From contig JAKIUU010000024.1 in the NCBI GenBank assembly GCA_021647405.1, positions 1 through 38,906 of the forward strand: a stretch of 38,906 nt of DNA, in the 5' to 3' direction. Made by a program: the position numbers and the translations under genes. Shown here piece by piece: positions 23,828-31,113 of the stretch. Below the pieces are notes generated by a model, which ran no database searches, had not been told where the DNA came from, and saw only the letters and a list, made by a program, of their open reading frames with translations. This DNA is from Flavobacteriaceae bacterium (lineage in GTDB: Bacteria; Bacteroidota; Bacteroidia; Flavobacteriales; Flavobacteriaceae). Position 1 is the stretch's first letter. The number at the start of each line of letters is the position of its first letter.

Positions 23828-24442
23828 TTAAAACAATCCGTTTATCTGGGCGTCTATGCGGTCAACAATCTTACCTAAATCTTCTGGGCTGTCAACAAAG
23901 TCAAGATTGTCAACATTAACAATAAGGAGTTTTCCTTTGGTGTAAGTAGAAATCCAAGCCTCGTAACGTTCGTTAAGGCGGCTTAAATAATCAATGCTAA
24001 TAGAGTTCTCGTAATCGCGGCCGCGTTTGTGAATTTGATCTACCAAAGTAGAGATAGAGGCCCTCAGATAAATAAGCAAATCGGGTGGTTCAACCAAACG
24101 TTCCATCAATTCAAAAAGCGATGAGTAATTGCTAAAATCGCGGTTGGCCATTAACCCCATGGCATGTAGGTTGGGCGCAAAAATATTGGCATCTTCATAA
24201 ATAGTACGGTCTTGGATAATGCTCTTTTTTCCTTCGCGGATATCTAATATCTGACGAAAACGAGAATTTAAAAAATAAACCTGAAGGTTGAAAGACCAAC
24301 GTTCCATTTCGCCATAAAAATCGTCCAAATAAGGATTCTCCTCAACCGACTCATAATGAGCATTCCAATTATAATGTTTTGCTAATAAGCGTGTTAAAGT
24401 AGTTTTTCCTGCGCCAATGTTTCCGGCAATTGCTACGTGCAT
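23828..24442 (-). CDS. Deoxynucleoside kinase
   Basis: A 204-residue kinase of the dNK/dGK/dCK family, phosphorylating deoxynucleosides for nucleotide salvage. The P-loop is GNIGAGKTTL at residues 7-16. YESVEENPYLDDFY and SFNLQVYFLNSR are substrate-site segments, DRTIYEDANIF is the DR(S/T) motif and RGRDYENSI is the arginine-rich lid. Length is typical of bacterial members. Specificity (dA, dG or other) is not evident. The downstream side carries a dispersed palindrome; upstream is the beta-propeller-like protein gene on the same strand. Confidence 0.92.
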   Translation of the reverse strand: MHVAIAGNIGAGKTTLTRLLAKHYNWNAHYESVEENPYLDDFYGEMERWSFNLQVYFLNSRFRQILDIREGKKSIIQDRTIYEDANIFAPNLHAMGLMANRDFSNYSSLFELMERLVEPPDLLIYLRASISTLVDQIHKRGRDYENSISIDYLSRLNERYEAWISTYTKGKLLIVNVDNLDFVDSPEDLGKIVDRIDAQINGLF

Positions 24443-24484
24443 AAGTGTCTTTTTTTAGTCAGAGAAATAAGAGTTTAAAGGTAC

Positions 24485-25252
24485 TTAATTTTTTAAAATC
24501 ACAAACATAAAAATTTTATTTGCATCATATATATATATATTATCATTTACGACGCTTAAATTATTTAGTGCCACAGGCTTGATAAAGTTTATTTTATGGA
24601 GGCTATTGTCAAATAAATACAAGCCAGTATTTTCTTCAAAAATAAGTGTGCTTGCTCCTGTAACTGCAAAACGATCCACTTTTTTATCTAAAGAGTAAAC
24701 AAAACTCCCATAATTATTGTAAATATTTATTGTATTAGAATTTGTTTTAACCCACGCAAAATTGGCATTCCCCTTTATTTCTTTAGGATTTAATAAACTT
24801 TGTGGTTGCGATTTGGCAAGAACGGTTTTGGTTTTATAATTGTACAGTTCTAACTGCTGCCGGTCTGTATTATACAACCATAATTTGTTTTTATCGGCCT
24901 TAGCCACCAGACTAATATTTTTATCTAGGAAAGACAGTTTCTGAATGATATTTAGGGTGTTATCTAAGATAATTACCGTGTTAAAATCTTTATAAAAAAC
25001 CATTATTTCTAGAGGGTTGTTAATAGAAATACTGCTAATACTACCCAAGGACAGATTGTTAAACTGATAGGTTATGTCAGATGTTTTTTTGTACAACACA
25101 TTGTTTTTGCCAAAATAAATATTTTCAAAAACATCAACACCGTAAAAGACATCAGCTTCTAAAGGGTAAGTTTTTACCAAAGATGTTTGAATATCTTGGG
25201 CTTTTCCAGTAAACCCTAAAAAAACACTTAAAAAAATAAAAAGGTATTGCAT
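24485..25252 (-). CDS. Secreted protein of unknown function (beta-propeller-like)
   Basis: From the ATG at 25250-25252 (MQYLFIFLSVFLGFTGKAQD) the protein is 255 residues; an ATG three codons upstream (25261) is possible. An N-terminal signal peptide ends near KAQ. The rest is a run of short beta-strand-like repeats (NNPLEIMVFYKDFNTVIILDN, ADKNKLWLYNTDRQQLELYN, GLYLFDNSLHKINF), as in incomplete WD/NHL-type propellers. I recognise no catalytic motif. It precedes the deoxynucleoside kinase gene on the same strand by 42 bases, so both may be cotranscribed. Confidence 0.72.
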   Translation of the reverse strand: MQYLFIFLSVFLGFTGKAQDIQTSLVKTYPLEADVFYGVDVFENIYFGKNNVLYKKTSDITYQFNNLSLGSISSISINNPLEIMVFYKDFNTVIILDNTLNIIQKLSFLDKNISLVAKADKNKLWLYNTDRQQLELYNYKTKTVLAKSQPQSLLNPKEIKGNANFAWVKTNSNTINIYNNYGSFVYSLDKKVDRFAVTGASTLIFEENTGLYLFDNSLHKINFIKPVALNNLSVVNDNIYIYDANKIFMFVILKN

Positions 25253-25411
25253 GATTTTCAAAAGTAAACATTTGACTTTATAAAATAAGACTGTTTTGCG
25301 AATTATTAACCATATACAACAACTGAACTTTTTAAATTACAGGCAATATGTTAAAAAGGAGGAGTTTTAAATATACCTATTTTTACTAGGTTTTAATAAT
25401 GTTAAGCATTC

Positions 25412-25419
25412 TATATTTG
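25412..25419 (+). promoter_or_regulatory. Bacteroidota -7 box
   Basis: TATATTTG fits TAnnTTTG and lies 31 bases before the TTG start at 25451. It supports the small ORF that follows as a real gene. Confidence 0.5.
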
Positions 25420-25450
25420 TTGTATCACAAAAACTAAAAAACACAGCAAC

Positions 25451-25690
25451 TTGAAAAATACCCTACATAACAACAAACAATTTTTTTTAAACTTTTTTGT
25501 TGTGGCATCAATAGCCTTTTTTTATTTAAACGGAACAGATATAGACAAACCATTTTTTGGGTATAACAGTAAAACAATTACTGTAAATGACGATTCTTTT
25601 GCTACTGAAATCACATACAAAGACTATTACATATTGTGGATACCTATTAAAAAAGCCTTAATAACCAATAGTAAAACTGAAGAAAAGTAA
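25451..25690 (+). CDS. Small membrane-anchored protein of unknown function
   Basis: A 79-residue protein read from a TTG; no ATG occurs near the start. It has one hydrophobic helix (about residues 11-27, FFLNFFVVASIAFFYL) followed by a polar, probably extracytoplasmic part. No family is recognised. A -7 box 31 bases upstream and a strong hairpin 74 bases after the stop suggest an independent transcription unit. The TTG start is weakly supported. Confidence 0.5.
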   Translation: MKNTLHNNKQFFLNFFVVASIAFFYLNGTDIDKPFFGYNSKTITVNDDSFATEITYKDYYILWIPIKKALITNSKTEEK

Positions 25691-25763
25691 ATGCTGTTAA
25701 AACTTTAAACCCTTATTCATCTTAAGTTAGGGAAAGTATATAGATTTTATTGGTTTTTAAAAT

Positions 25764-25801
25764 GGAAAAGCCCTCTAATTAATTTATTAGAAGGCTTTTC
25801 C
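25764..25801. terminator. Bidirectional rho-independent terminator
   Basis: A 16-bp stem with one mismatch (25764-25779 with 25786-25801; arms begin GGAAAAGCC) and a 6-base loop TAATTT, between the convergent small gene and metK. Confidence 0.85.
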
Positions 25802-25822
25802 TAATTTTAGTACTCAAATATC

Positions 25823-27076
25823 TTACAAGCCAAAAGCAGCTTTAACCTTATCTACATAATCCAGTTTTTCCCAACTAAACAATTCAACTTCTTTTGTAAC
25901 AGTACCAGAGTAAGGCGATGTAAAGGTTTTGGTTATTTTACGAGGTGTTCTCCCCATATGACCGTAGCTGGCCGTTTCGCTATAAATAGGTGTTCTTAAG
26001 TTCAAGCGTTTTTCTATGGCTGCTGGGCGCATGTCAAACAATTTTTCTACCAATTCGGCAATAGCCCCATCGGTCATATTAATATTAGCAGTACCATAAG
26101 TGTTAACGTTTATTGAGGTTGGTTTGGCCACACCAATAGCATACGATACTTGTACCAAGATTTCATCAGCCACTCCTGCTGCCACCAAGTTTTTAGCAAT
26201 ATGACGCGATGCATAAGCCGCAGAACGGTCAACTTTACTCGGATCTTTGCCCGAAAAAGCCCCCCCACCATGAGCCCCTTTTCCGCCATAGGTATCCACT
26301 ATTATTTTGCGTCCGGTTAAACCGGTATCGCCATGAGGGCCTCCAATGACGAATTTACCTGTTGGATTGACGTGATAAGTAATCTTATCAGTAAACAATT
26401 TTTGAATATGTGTGGGTAATTGTGCTATAACACGCGGCATAACAATGCTTATAATATCGTGTTTTATTTTTGCTAACATGACCTCATCTTCATCAAAATC
26501 GTCATGTTGGGTTGACACAACAATGGCGTCAATACGTTGCGGTACATTGCTGTCAGAATACTCAATGGTTACTTGGCTTTTGGCATCGGGGCGTAAATAA
26601 GTGATGTCGGTATTTTCACGACGTACTTTGGCCAATTCAATTAAAATACGGTGCGATAAATCGAGCGCCAAAGGCATATAATTATCGGTTTCTTTAGTGG
26701 CATAACCAAACATCATACCTTGGTCGCCAGCGCCTTGTTCTGCTTCTTCGGCACGTTCAACACCTTGATTTATATCGGGCGATTGTTCGTGAATTAAAGA
26801 AATAACACCACACGAATTTCCTTCAAACTGATAGGCGCCTTTGGTGTAGCCTATTTTATTTATAACATCGCGTGCAATTTTTTGCGCATCGATGTAGGTT
26901 TTGGTTTTTACTTCGCCGGCTAATACAACCTGACCTGTGGTTACCATGGTTTCGCAAGCTACTTTAGAACTGGGGTCAAAAGCTAAAAAATTGTCTAATA
27001 ATGCATCAGAGATTTGATCGGCAACCTTATCGGGATGCCCTTCAGAAACAGATTCCGAAGTAAATAAATAAGCCAT
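25823..27076 (-). CDS. metK: S-adenosylmethionine synthetase
   Basis: A 417-residue enzyme making S-adenosylmethionine from methionine and ATP. The N-terminal FTSESVSEGHPDKVADQISDA (ATP and Mg site), GAGDQGMMFGYA, and the glycine-rich GGAFSGKDPSKVDRSAAYA are the family signatures. Length is slightly above the E. coli enzyme, as usual in Bacteroidota. Its roughly 150-base leader contains a SAM-II-like aptamer, so product-feedback control is likely. It is divergent from the Rrf2-type regulator of the sulfur operon. Confidence 0.96.
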   Translation of the reverse strand: MAYLFTSESVSEGHPDKVADQISDALLDNFLAFDPSSKVACETMVTTGQVVLAGEVKTKTYIDAQKIARDVINKIGYTKGAYQFEGNSCGVISLIHEQSPDINQGVERAEEAEQGAGDQGMMFGYATKETDNYMPLALDLSHRILIELAKVRRENTDITYLRPDAKSQVTIEYSDSNVPQRIDAIVVSTQHDDFDEDEVMLAKIKHDIISIVMPRVIAQLPTHIQKLFTDKITYHVNPTGKFVIGGPHGDTGLTGRKIIVDTYGGKGAHGGGAFSGKDPSKVDRSAAYASRHIAKNLVAAGVADEILVQVSYAIGVAKPTSINVNTYGTANINMTDGAIAELVEKLFDMRPAAIEKRLNLRTPIYSETASYGHMGRTPRKITKTFTSPYSGTVTKEVELFSWEKLDYVDKVKAAFGL

Positions 27077-27133
27077 ATTATTTTATTTAAATATTATAAT
27101 TAATAATAAGGTCTTAAGAGAGAATTAATTGCG

Positions 27134-27168
27134 AATGCTAAAGGTAGTTTTAAAACTGCTTTAGCATT
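27134..27168 (-). promoter_or_regulatory. Hairpin in the metK leader overlapping the SAM-II-like 3' segment
   Basis: AATGCTAAAG and CTTTAGCATT are perfect complements (27134-27143 and 27159-27168), with a further AGTTTT/AAAACT pair inside. On the minus strand its 5' arm is the conserved 3' segment of the SAM-II-like aptamer, so the two structures cannot form together. No T-run follows it on the metK strand. Confidence 0.65.
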
Positions 27169-27224
27169 TTGTTTATCCAATTTTAATTGAAAAAGAGGTT
27201 GCAATCAGTCAAATTTCTCCTCTT
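27150..27224 (-). ncRNA. SAM-II-like riboswitch in the metK leader
   Basis: Minus-strand leader. AAGAGG (27224-27219) pairs with CCTCTT (27198-27193) to form P1; the loop carries ATTTGACTGATTGCA, close to the SAM-II (metA/SAM_alpha) conserved loop, and downstream TAAACAAAATGCTAAAG matches the conserved 3' pseudoknot segment. CTG of the loop can pair with CAG after GCTAAAG, replacing the usual CC/GG contact. SAM-II is best known from alphaproteobacteria but also occurs in Bacteroidota. No covariance search was run. Confidence 0.7.
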
Positions 27225-27235
27225 ATAGACCGAGG

Positions 27236-27243
27236 CAAAGGTA
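27236..27243 (-). promoter_or_regulatory. Bacteroidota -7 box of metK
   Basis: TACCTTTG on the minus strand fits TAnnTTTG. It gives a transcript start near 27229, just upstream of the riboswitch P1, and a leader of about 150 bases before metK. Confidence 0.6.
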
Positions 27244-27333
27244 TAAAATTCAATCATTATAAATAAAATTATGATTAATAATTTTAAACCCACTAAATCT
27301 ATAGGATTAACAAAAATTAATTACTTTCGTATC

Positions 27334-27744
27334 ATGCTTTCAAAAAAGACAAAATATGGCTTAAAGGCATTGACCTATCTAGCACGTCATCAAAATGATG
27401 AGGGTCTTGTTTCTATTGGCGATATCGCTAAATGCGAAAAAATTTCACGTAAATTCTTAGAGAGTATTTTATTGAGCCTTAAAAAAGCAGGCTTTTTAAA
27501 TGCCAAGAAAGGCAAGGGCGGTGGCTATTATCTCATTAAAGAAGCTTCTGAAATAAAAATGGTTGATGTATTTAGGGTTTTAGAAGGCCCTATTGCCATG
27601 CTGCCTTGCGTAAGTTTAAATTATTATGAAGAATGTCAAGATTGTCCAGACGAAAAATCTTGCGGTTTGCACAAACTTATGATAGAAGTTCGCGATAACA
27701 CCCTTAAAATTTTTAGAAATCACACCCTTCAAGATTTGGTTTAA
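27334..27744 (+). CDS. Rrf2-family transcriptional regulator
   Basis: About 136 residues from the ATG at 27334 (MLSKKTKYGLKALTYLA). The start at 27271 would add 21 unrelated residues. The winged helix has SIGDIAKCEKISRKFLESILLSLKKAG and the wing KGKGGGYYL. Four cysteines follow in CVSLNYYEECQDCPDEKSC (about residues 90-108), the region where IscR-type members bind an Fe-S cluster. It lies next to the assimilatory sulfur operon, so it is the likely regulator of that operon, comparable in role to CymR. Its -7 region TACTTTCG ends four bases before the ATG. Confidence 0.87.
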   Translation: MLSKKTKYGLKALTYLARHQNDEGLVSIGDIAKCEKISRKFLESILLSLKKAGFLNAKKGKGGGYYLIKEASEIKMVDVFRVLEGPIAMLPCVSLNYYEECQDCPDEKSCGLHKLMIEVRDNTLKIFRNHTLQDLV

Positions 27745-27814
27745 CAGGCAAATCTTTTTTCTTAAATTTTTCAAATAAATAATAAATATCACTATCTAAA
27801 TTCAATTTTTTTTA

Positions 27815-27850
27815 TAGTTTTGCGCCTTAATCCTACTTAACCGATAGGAT
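27815..27850 (+). promoter_or_regulatory. Promoter and palindromic operator of the sulfur assimilation operon
   Basis: The -7 box TAGTTTTG is at 27815-27822. Just after the expected transcript start is the palindrome ATCCTA (27830-27835) with TAGGAT (27845-27850). A TAGGAT half-site also occurs at about 27301-27306 before the Rrf2 gene. An Rrf2 operator is a reasonable inference. Confidence 0.5.
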
Positions 27851-27883
27851 AAAGGATTTTAATAAAGCTAAAACCTATAAAAA

Positions 27884-28141
27884 ATGATAATAGACAGATT
27901 GATTGCTCACGAAAATGACACTTCGTATAATCAAGACAAACAAGCAGATCATCCCATAAGAAGCATCGCGAAAGCTATTAGTTGGCGTATTGTAGGGACT
28001 ATAGATACCATGATAATTTCTTGGTTTATTACAGGTGAGTTAACAATGGCACTGTCAATTGGATCAATAGAAGTGCTTACCAAAATGGTACTGTATTACG
28101 GACATGAAAGATTGTGGAATATTATTAAATGGCGAAAATAA
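27884..28141 (+). CDS. DUF2061 family small membrane protein
   Basis: An 85-residue protein with the DUF2061 core: RSIAKAISWRIVGTIDTMIISWFITG and SIGSIEVLTKMVLYYGHERLWNII (about residues 27-80), two membrane helices each. In Bacteroidota this family sits inside assimilatory sulfate reduction operons, though its biochemical role is not established. Its TAA stop overlaps a candidate cysH start (TAATG), so translation is coupled. Confidence 0.87.
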   Translation: MIIDRLIAHENDTSYNQDKQADHPIRSIAKAISWRIVGTIDTMIISWFITGELTMALSIGSIEVLTKMVLYYGHERLWNIIKWRK

Positions 28142-28758
28142 TGGTGAATTTAAATATAGATGAGTTAAACAATGAGTTTCAAAATAAATCGCCTCAGCAA
28201 ATTACCGCTTGGGCAATTAGCAACGCAAAAAACCCTTTGGTTACTACCAATTTCAGACCTTATGAAGTGGCTATTTTACATCTGTGTACACAAATAAAAC
28301 CCGATTTGAAAGTAATTTGGTGCGATACGGGTTATAACACACCGCAAACATATAACCATGCTGAGGATTTGATTGAAAGCTTAAAATTAAACATTCATTT
28401 ATATGTGCCACAACAAACTACAGCCCATCGTGATGTGGTTTTGGGAATACCTGATGTTGGTGATTCTAGGCACGAATTATTTACGAGTCAGGTAAAATTA
28501 GAACCTTTTAAACGCGCCATGTCTGAGCATAAACCCGATGTTTGGTTTACCAATTTACGAAAAGGTCAAACCGTATTTAGAGATTCTATAGGCGTGTTAT
28601 CGTACTCAAAAGAGGGCATTCTAAAAGTGAGTCCTTTTTATAATTATACCGACGAACAATTAGATGATTATCTAAAAGAATACAATTTGCCAAACGAATT
28701 TAAATATTACGACCCAACAAAAGTTTTAGCCAACCGCGAATGCGGTTTACATATATAA
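28141..28758 (+). CDS. cysH: Phosphoadenylyl-sulfate (PAPS/APS) reductase
   Basis: About 205 residues from ATG 28141 (MVNLNIDELNNEFQ); an earlier ATG at 28129 gives 209. It reduces activated sulfate to sulfite. Family marks are VIWCDTGYNTPQTY, VWFTNLRKGQT and the C-terminal ECGLH with the catalytic cysteine. The CC..CxxC Fe-S cysteines of bacterial APS reductases are absent, which points to the PAPS type. The PP-loop region reads TTNFRPYEVAILH in place of the usual SSSFG or S(F/S)GAED pattern. The segment before ECGLH is shorter than in E. coli. No cysC is in this window. Confidence 0.88.
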   Translation: MVNLNIDELNNEFQNKSPQQITAWAISNAKNPLVTTNFRPYEVAILHLCTQIKPDLKVIWCDTGYNTPQTYNHAEDLIESLKLNIHLYVPQQTTAHRDVVLGIPDVGDSRHELFTSQVKLEPFKRAMSEHKPDVWFTNLRKGQTVFRDSIGVLSYSKEGILKVSPFYNYTDEQLDDYLKEYNLPNEFKYYDPTKVLANRECGLHI

Positions 28759-28767
28759 AAAATACAA

Positions 28768-29667
28768 ATGAAAGAATCATTAAATATAAACCAATTAGAA
28801 AACGAAGCTATTTATATCTTTAGAGAAGTAGCGGCTCAATTTGAAAAACCTGTGCTCTTATTTTCTGGCGGAAAAGATTCAATTACATTGGTACGATTGG
28901 CACAAAAAGCCTTTTTCCCAGCAAAAATTCCTTTTCCATTGATGCACATTGATACAGGGCATAATTTTCCTGAAACGATAGAATTTAGAGACAGATTGGT
29001 AAGAGAACTCGGCGTTGAGTTGATTGTTAGGAATGTGCAAGATAGCATCGATCAAGGAAAAGTAAAAGAAGAAACTGGGCGGTACTCAAGTAGAAATATG
29101 TTGCAAACCACCACACTTTTAGATGCCATAGAAGAATTTAAATTTGATGCTTGTATTGGTGGGGCACGTCGCGATGAAGAAAAAGCCCGCGCCAAAGAAC
29201 GTATTTTTTCTGTTCGTGATGATTTTGGACAATGGGACGAAAAAAATCAGCGGCCAGAATTGTTTGACATGCTAAATGGACAAATAGATTTGGGTCAAAA
29301 TGTGCGTGTTTTTCCCATTTCAAATTGGACGGAGTTGGATGTGTGGACCTATATTGAAAAAGAGAATTTAGAAATACCATCTATATATTTTGCACACAAA
29401 CGTGAAATTTTTATGCGTGATGGTCTTATTTGGTCGCACTCAGATTATGTTTTTCAAGATGAAGACGAAGAAGTAGAAGAACGCATGGTAAGGTTTAGAA
29501 CAGTTGGCGATATGAGTTGTACTGCCGCAGTAGATTCGCATGCCACAACAATTAGCGAAGTAGTGGCAGAAATTAGAGAATCATCCATTTCTGAACGCGG
29601 CGCCAGAATAGATGACAAACGCTCTGAAGCCGCCATGGAAAAACGCAAACAACAAGGATATTTTTAA
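28768..29667 (+). CDS. cysD: Sulfate adenylyltransferase subunit 2
   Basis: A 299-residue ATP sulfurylase catalytic subunit that makes APS from sulfate and ATP with CysN. The PP-loop FSGGKDSITLVRLA (about residues 30-43), HIDTGHNFPETIEFRD, and GGARRDEEKARAKERIFSVRD are standard. The C-terminal RGARIDDKRSEAAMEKRKQQGYF is the typical CysD end. It follows cysH by 9 bases and is followed by cysN after a 107-base gap holding a palindrome and a heptad array. Confidence 0.95.
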   Translation: MKESLNINQLENEAIYIFREVAAQFEKPVLLFSGGKDSITLVRLAQKAFFPAKIPFPLMHIDTGHNFPETIEFRDRLVRELGVELIVRNVQDSIDQGKVKEETGRYSSRNMLQTTTLLDAIEEFKFDACIGGARRDEEKARAKERIFSVRDDFGQWDEKNQRPELFDMLNGQIDLGQNVRVFPISNWTELDVWTYIEKENLEIPSIYFAHKREIFMRDGLIWSHSDYVFQDEDEEVEERMVRFRTVGDMSCTAAVDSHATTISEVVAEIRESSISERGARIDDKRSEAAMEKRKQQGYF

Positions 29668-29690
29668 TTAATAAATAATAAAAAAACTGT

Positions 29691-29725
29691 CACACTGAGC
29701 GTCCCGAAATTTCGGGAGAAGTGTC
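29691..29725. repeat. Dispersed palindromic element in the cysD-cysN gap (copy 4)
   Basis: Perfect palindrome TCCCGAAATTTCGGGA (29702-29717) inside ACACT (29692-29696) and AGTGT (29720-29724). The outer words GTCACACTGAGCG and AAGTGTCTCAG are known from flavobacterial intergenic repeats. Its hairpin could affect cysN expression within the operon. Confidence 0.75.
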
Positions 29726-29739
29726 TCAGCAAACTAAAA

Positions 29740-29767
29740 TACTTGATACCAAATACTAGATACAAAC
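29740..29767 (+). repeat. Heptad array (TACNNNA type) before cysN
   Basis: Four 7-base steps starting TAC (29740, 29747, 29754, 29761). It ends seven bases before the cysN ATG. Confidence 0.7.
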
Positions 29768-29774
29768 AAGAAAA

Positions 29775-31022
29775 ATGGAAGTTTTAAAAATAGCAACAGC
29801 AGGCAGTGTAGATGACGGAAAGAGCACCCTTATAGGGAGGTTATTATACGATACAAAATCGTTAACCGAAGATAAATTAGAAGCCATTGAACGCAGCAGC
29901 AAACAAAAAGGCTACGATTATTTAGATTTTAGTTTGGCAACTGATGGCTTGGTAGCCGAACGCGAGCAAGGCATAACGATAGATGTGGCTCATATTTATT
30001 TTTCAACAGCCACCAGAAGTTATATCATTGCAGACACGCCTGGCCATATAGAATACACCCGAAACATGGTTACAGGGGCTTCAACATCGCAAGCAGCCAT
30101 CATTTTAATTGATGCCAGACATGGGGTGATTGAACAAACATACCGCCATTTTTTTATCAATAATTTATTGCGCATCAAAAGTGTTATTGTGGCTGTAAAT
30201 AAAATGGATTTGGTCGATTTTTCTGAAGAAAAATACAACAGTATTAAAGCTGATTTTGAAAAACTTGTTGCCAAGAGTGACTATGAAGATCAAAATATTA
30301 CCTATGTTCCTGTCAGTGCGCTTAAAGGCGATAATGTTGTAGAAAAATCAGCTACTATGACTTGGTATAAAGGCCAAACCCTTTTAGAATATTTAGAACA
30401 TTTAGACACCAAAGACATTTATAATAAAGGAAAAATGCGCTTCCCAGTACAATATGTTATCCGTCCAAAAACGTCAGAATTTCATGATTTTAGAAGCTAT
30501 GCAGGAAAAGTTTATGGTGGAGATATAAGCATTGGCGATGAAGTGGTGGTATTGCCATCAGAAACAAAAACTAAAATTAAAGAAATTTATTTTAGCGATA
30601 AAAAATATACCAGTGCGTCAAGAAGATCCTCAATATCGGTTGTTTTAGAAGACGATGTTAACCTTAGTAGAGGCGATATGATTGTTAAGGTAAACGAAAT
30701 GCCAAAGGTTGAAAAAAGTTTTACGGCTACAATTTCTTGGATGGATTCTAAACAATTGGTTGCGGGCTCTAAGTACATTTTACAACACGGAATCAATAAG
30801 GTTTTGGCAAAAGTAAATGCCATCAATAATAAAATAGAAACCGATTTTTCGGGTGTTGAAACAGATGTTTCAAACCTAAATATGAATGATATTGCAACGG
30901 TTTCGTTTCAGCTAAATAAACCCATTTTTTTCGATGCATTTAAAGAACACCGTACAAATGGCGCCTTTATTTTAATAGATCCCCAAAGCAATAACACTGT
31001 GGGAGTTGGTTTTATTGAGTAA
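29775..31022 (+). CDS. cysN: Sulfate adenylyltransferase subunit 1 (GTPase)
   Basis: A 415-residue GTPase that drives CysD-catalysed APS synthesis. G1 is GSVDDGKSTLIGRLLYD (about residues 10-26), G3 is DTPGHIEYTRNM (about 89-100) and G4 is NKMD (about 143-146). It has the EF-Tu-like C-terminal domains and no fused APS kinase (CysC) domain, as the length shows. It is part of the operon after cysD. Confidence 0.95.
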   Translation: MEVLKIATAGSVDDGKSTLIGRLLYDTKSLTEDKLEAIERSSKQKGYDYLDFSLATDGLVAEREQGITIDVAHIYFSTATRSYIIADTPGHIEYTRNMVTGASTSQAAIILIDARHGVIEQTYRHFFINNLLRIKSVIVAVNKMDLVDFSEEKYNSIKADFEKLVAKSDYEDQNITYVPVSALKGDNVVEKSATMTWYKGQTLLEYLEHLDTKDIYNKGKMRFPVQYVIRPKTSEFHDFRSYAGKVYGGDISIGDEVVVLPSETKTKIKEIYFSDKKYTSASRRSSISVVLEDDVNLSRGDMIVKVNEMPKVEKSFTATISWMDSKQLVAGSKYILQHGINKVLAKVNAINNKIETDFSGVETDVSNLNMNDIATVSFQLNKPIFFDAFKEHRTNGAFILIDPQSNNTVGVGFIE

Positions 31023-31058
31023 GAATAGAAAAAAATCAAAAACAAATATATTAACAAA

Positions 31059-31092
31059 TTCATAAGATTTATGAAGTAGCACTTCTTTTTTA
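31059..31092 (+). terminator. Weak hairpins after cysN
   Basis: TTCATAA/TTATGAA (31059-31065, 31069-31075) and GAAGT/ACTTC (31073-31077, 31081-31085) overlap, and the second is followed by six T. It may be a partial terminator or processing site, since the operon continues. Confidence 0.35.
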
Positions 31093-31113
31093 CTAACTAA
31101 CAAAACATATTAA

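Noticed and set aside
24527..24543. AT dinucleotide run near the end of the propeller-like gene
   Set aside because: A short (TA)n run inside coding sequence in AT-rich DNA; no sign of phase variation, since the frame is intact.
25363..25371. Strong AGGAGG-like ribosome site
   Set aside because: No start codon lies at a usable distance, and Bacteroidota rarely use such sites.
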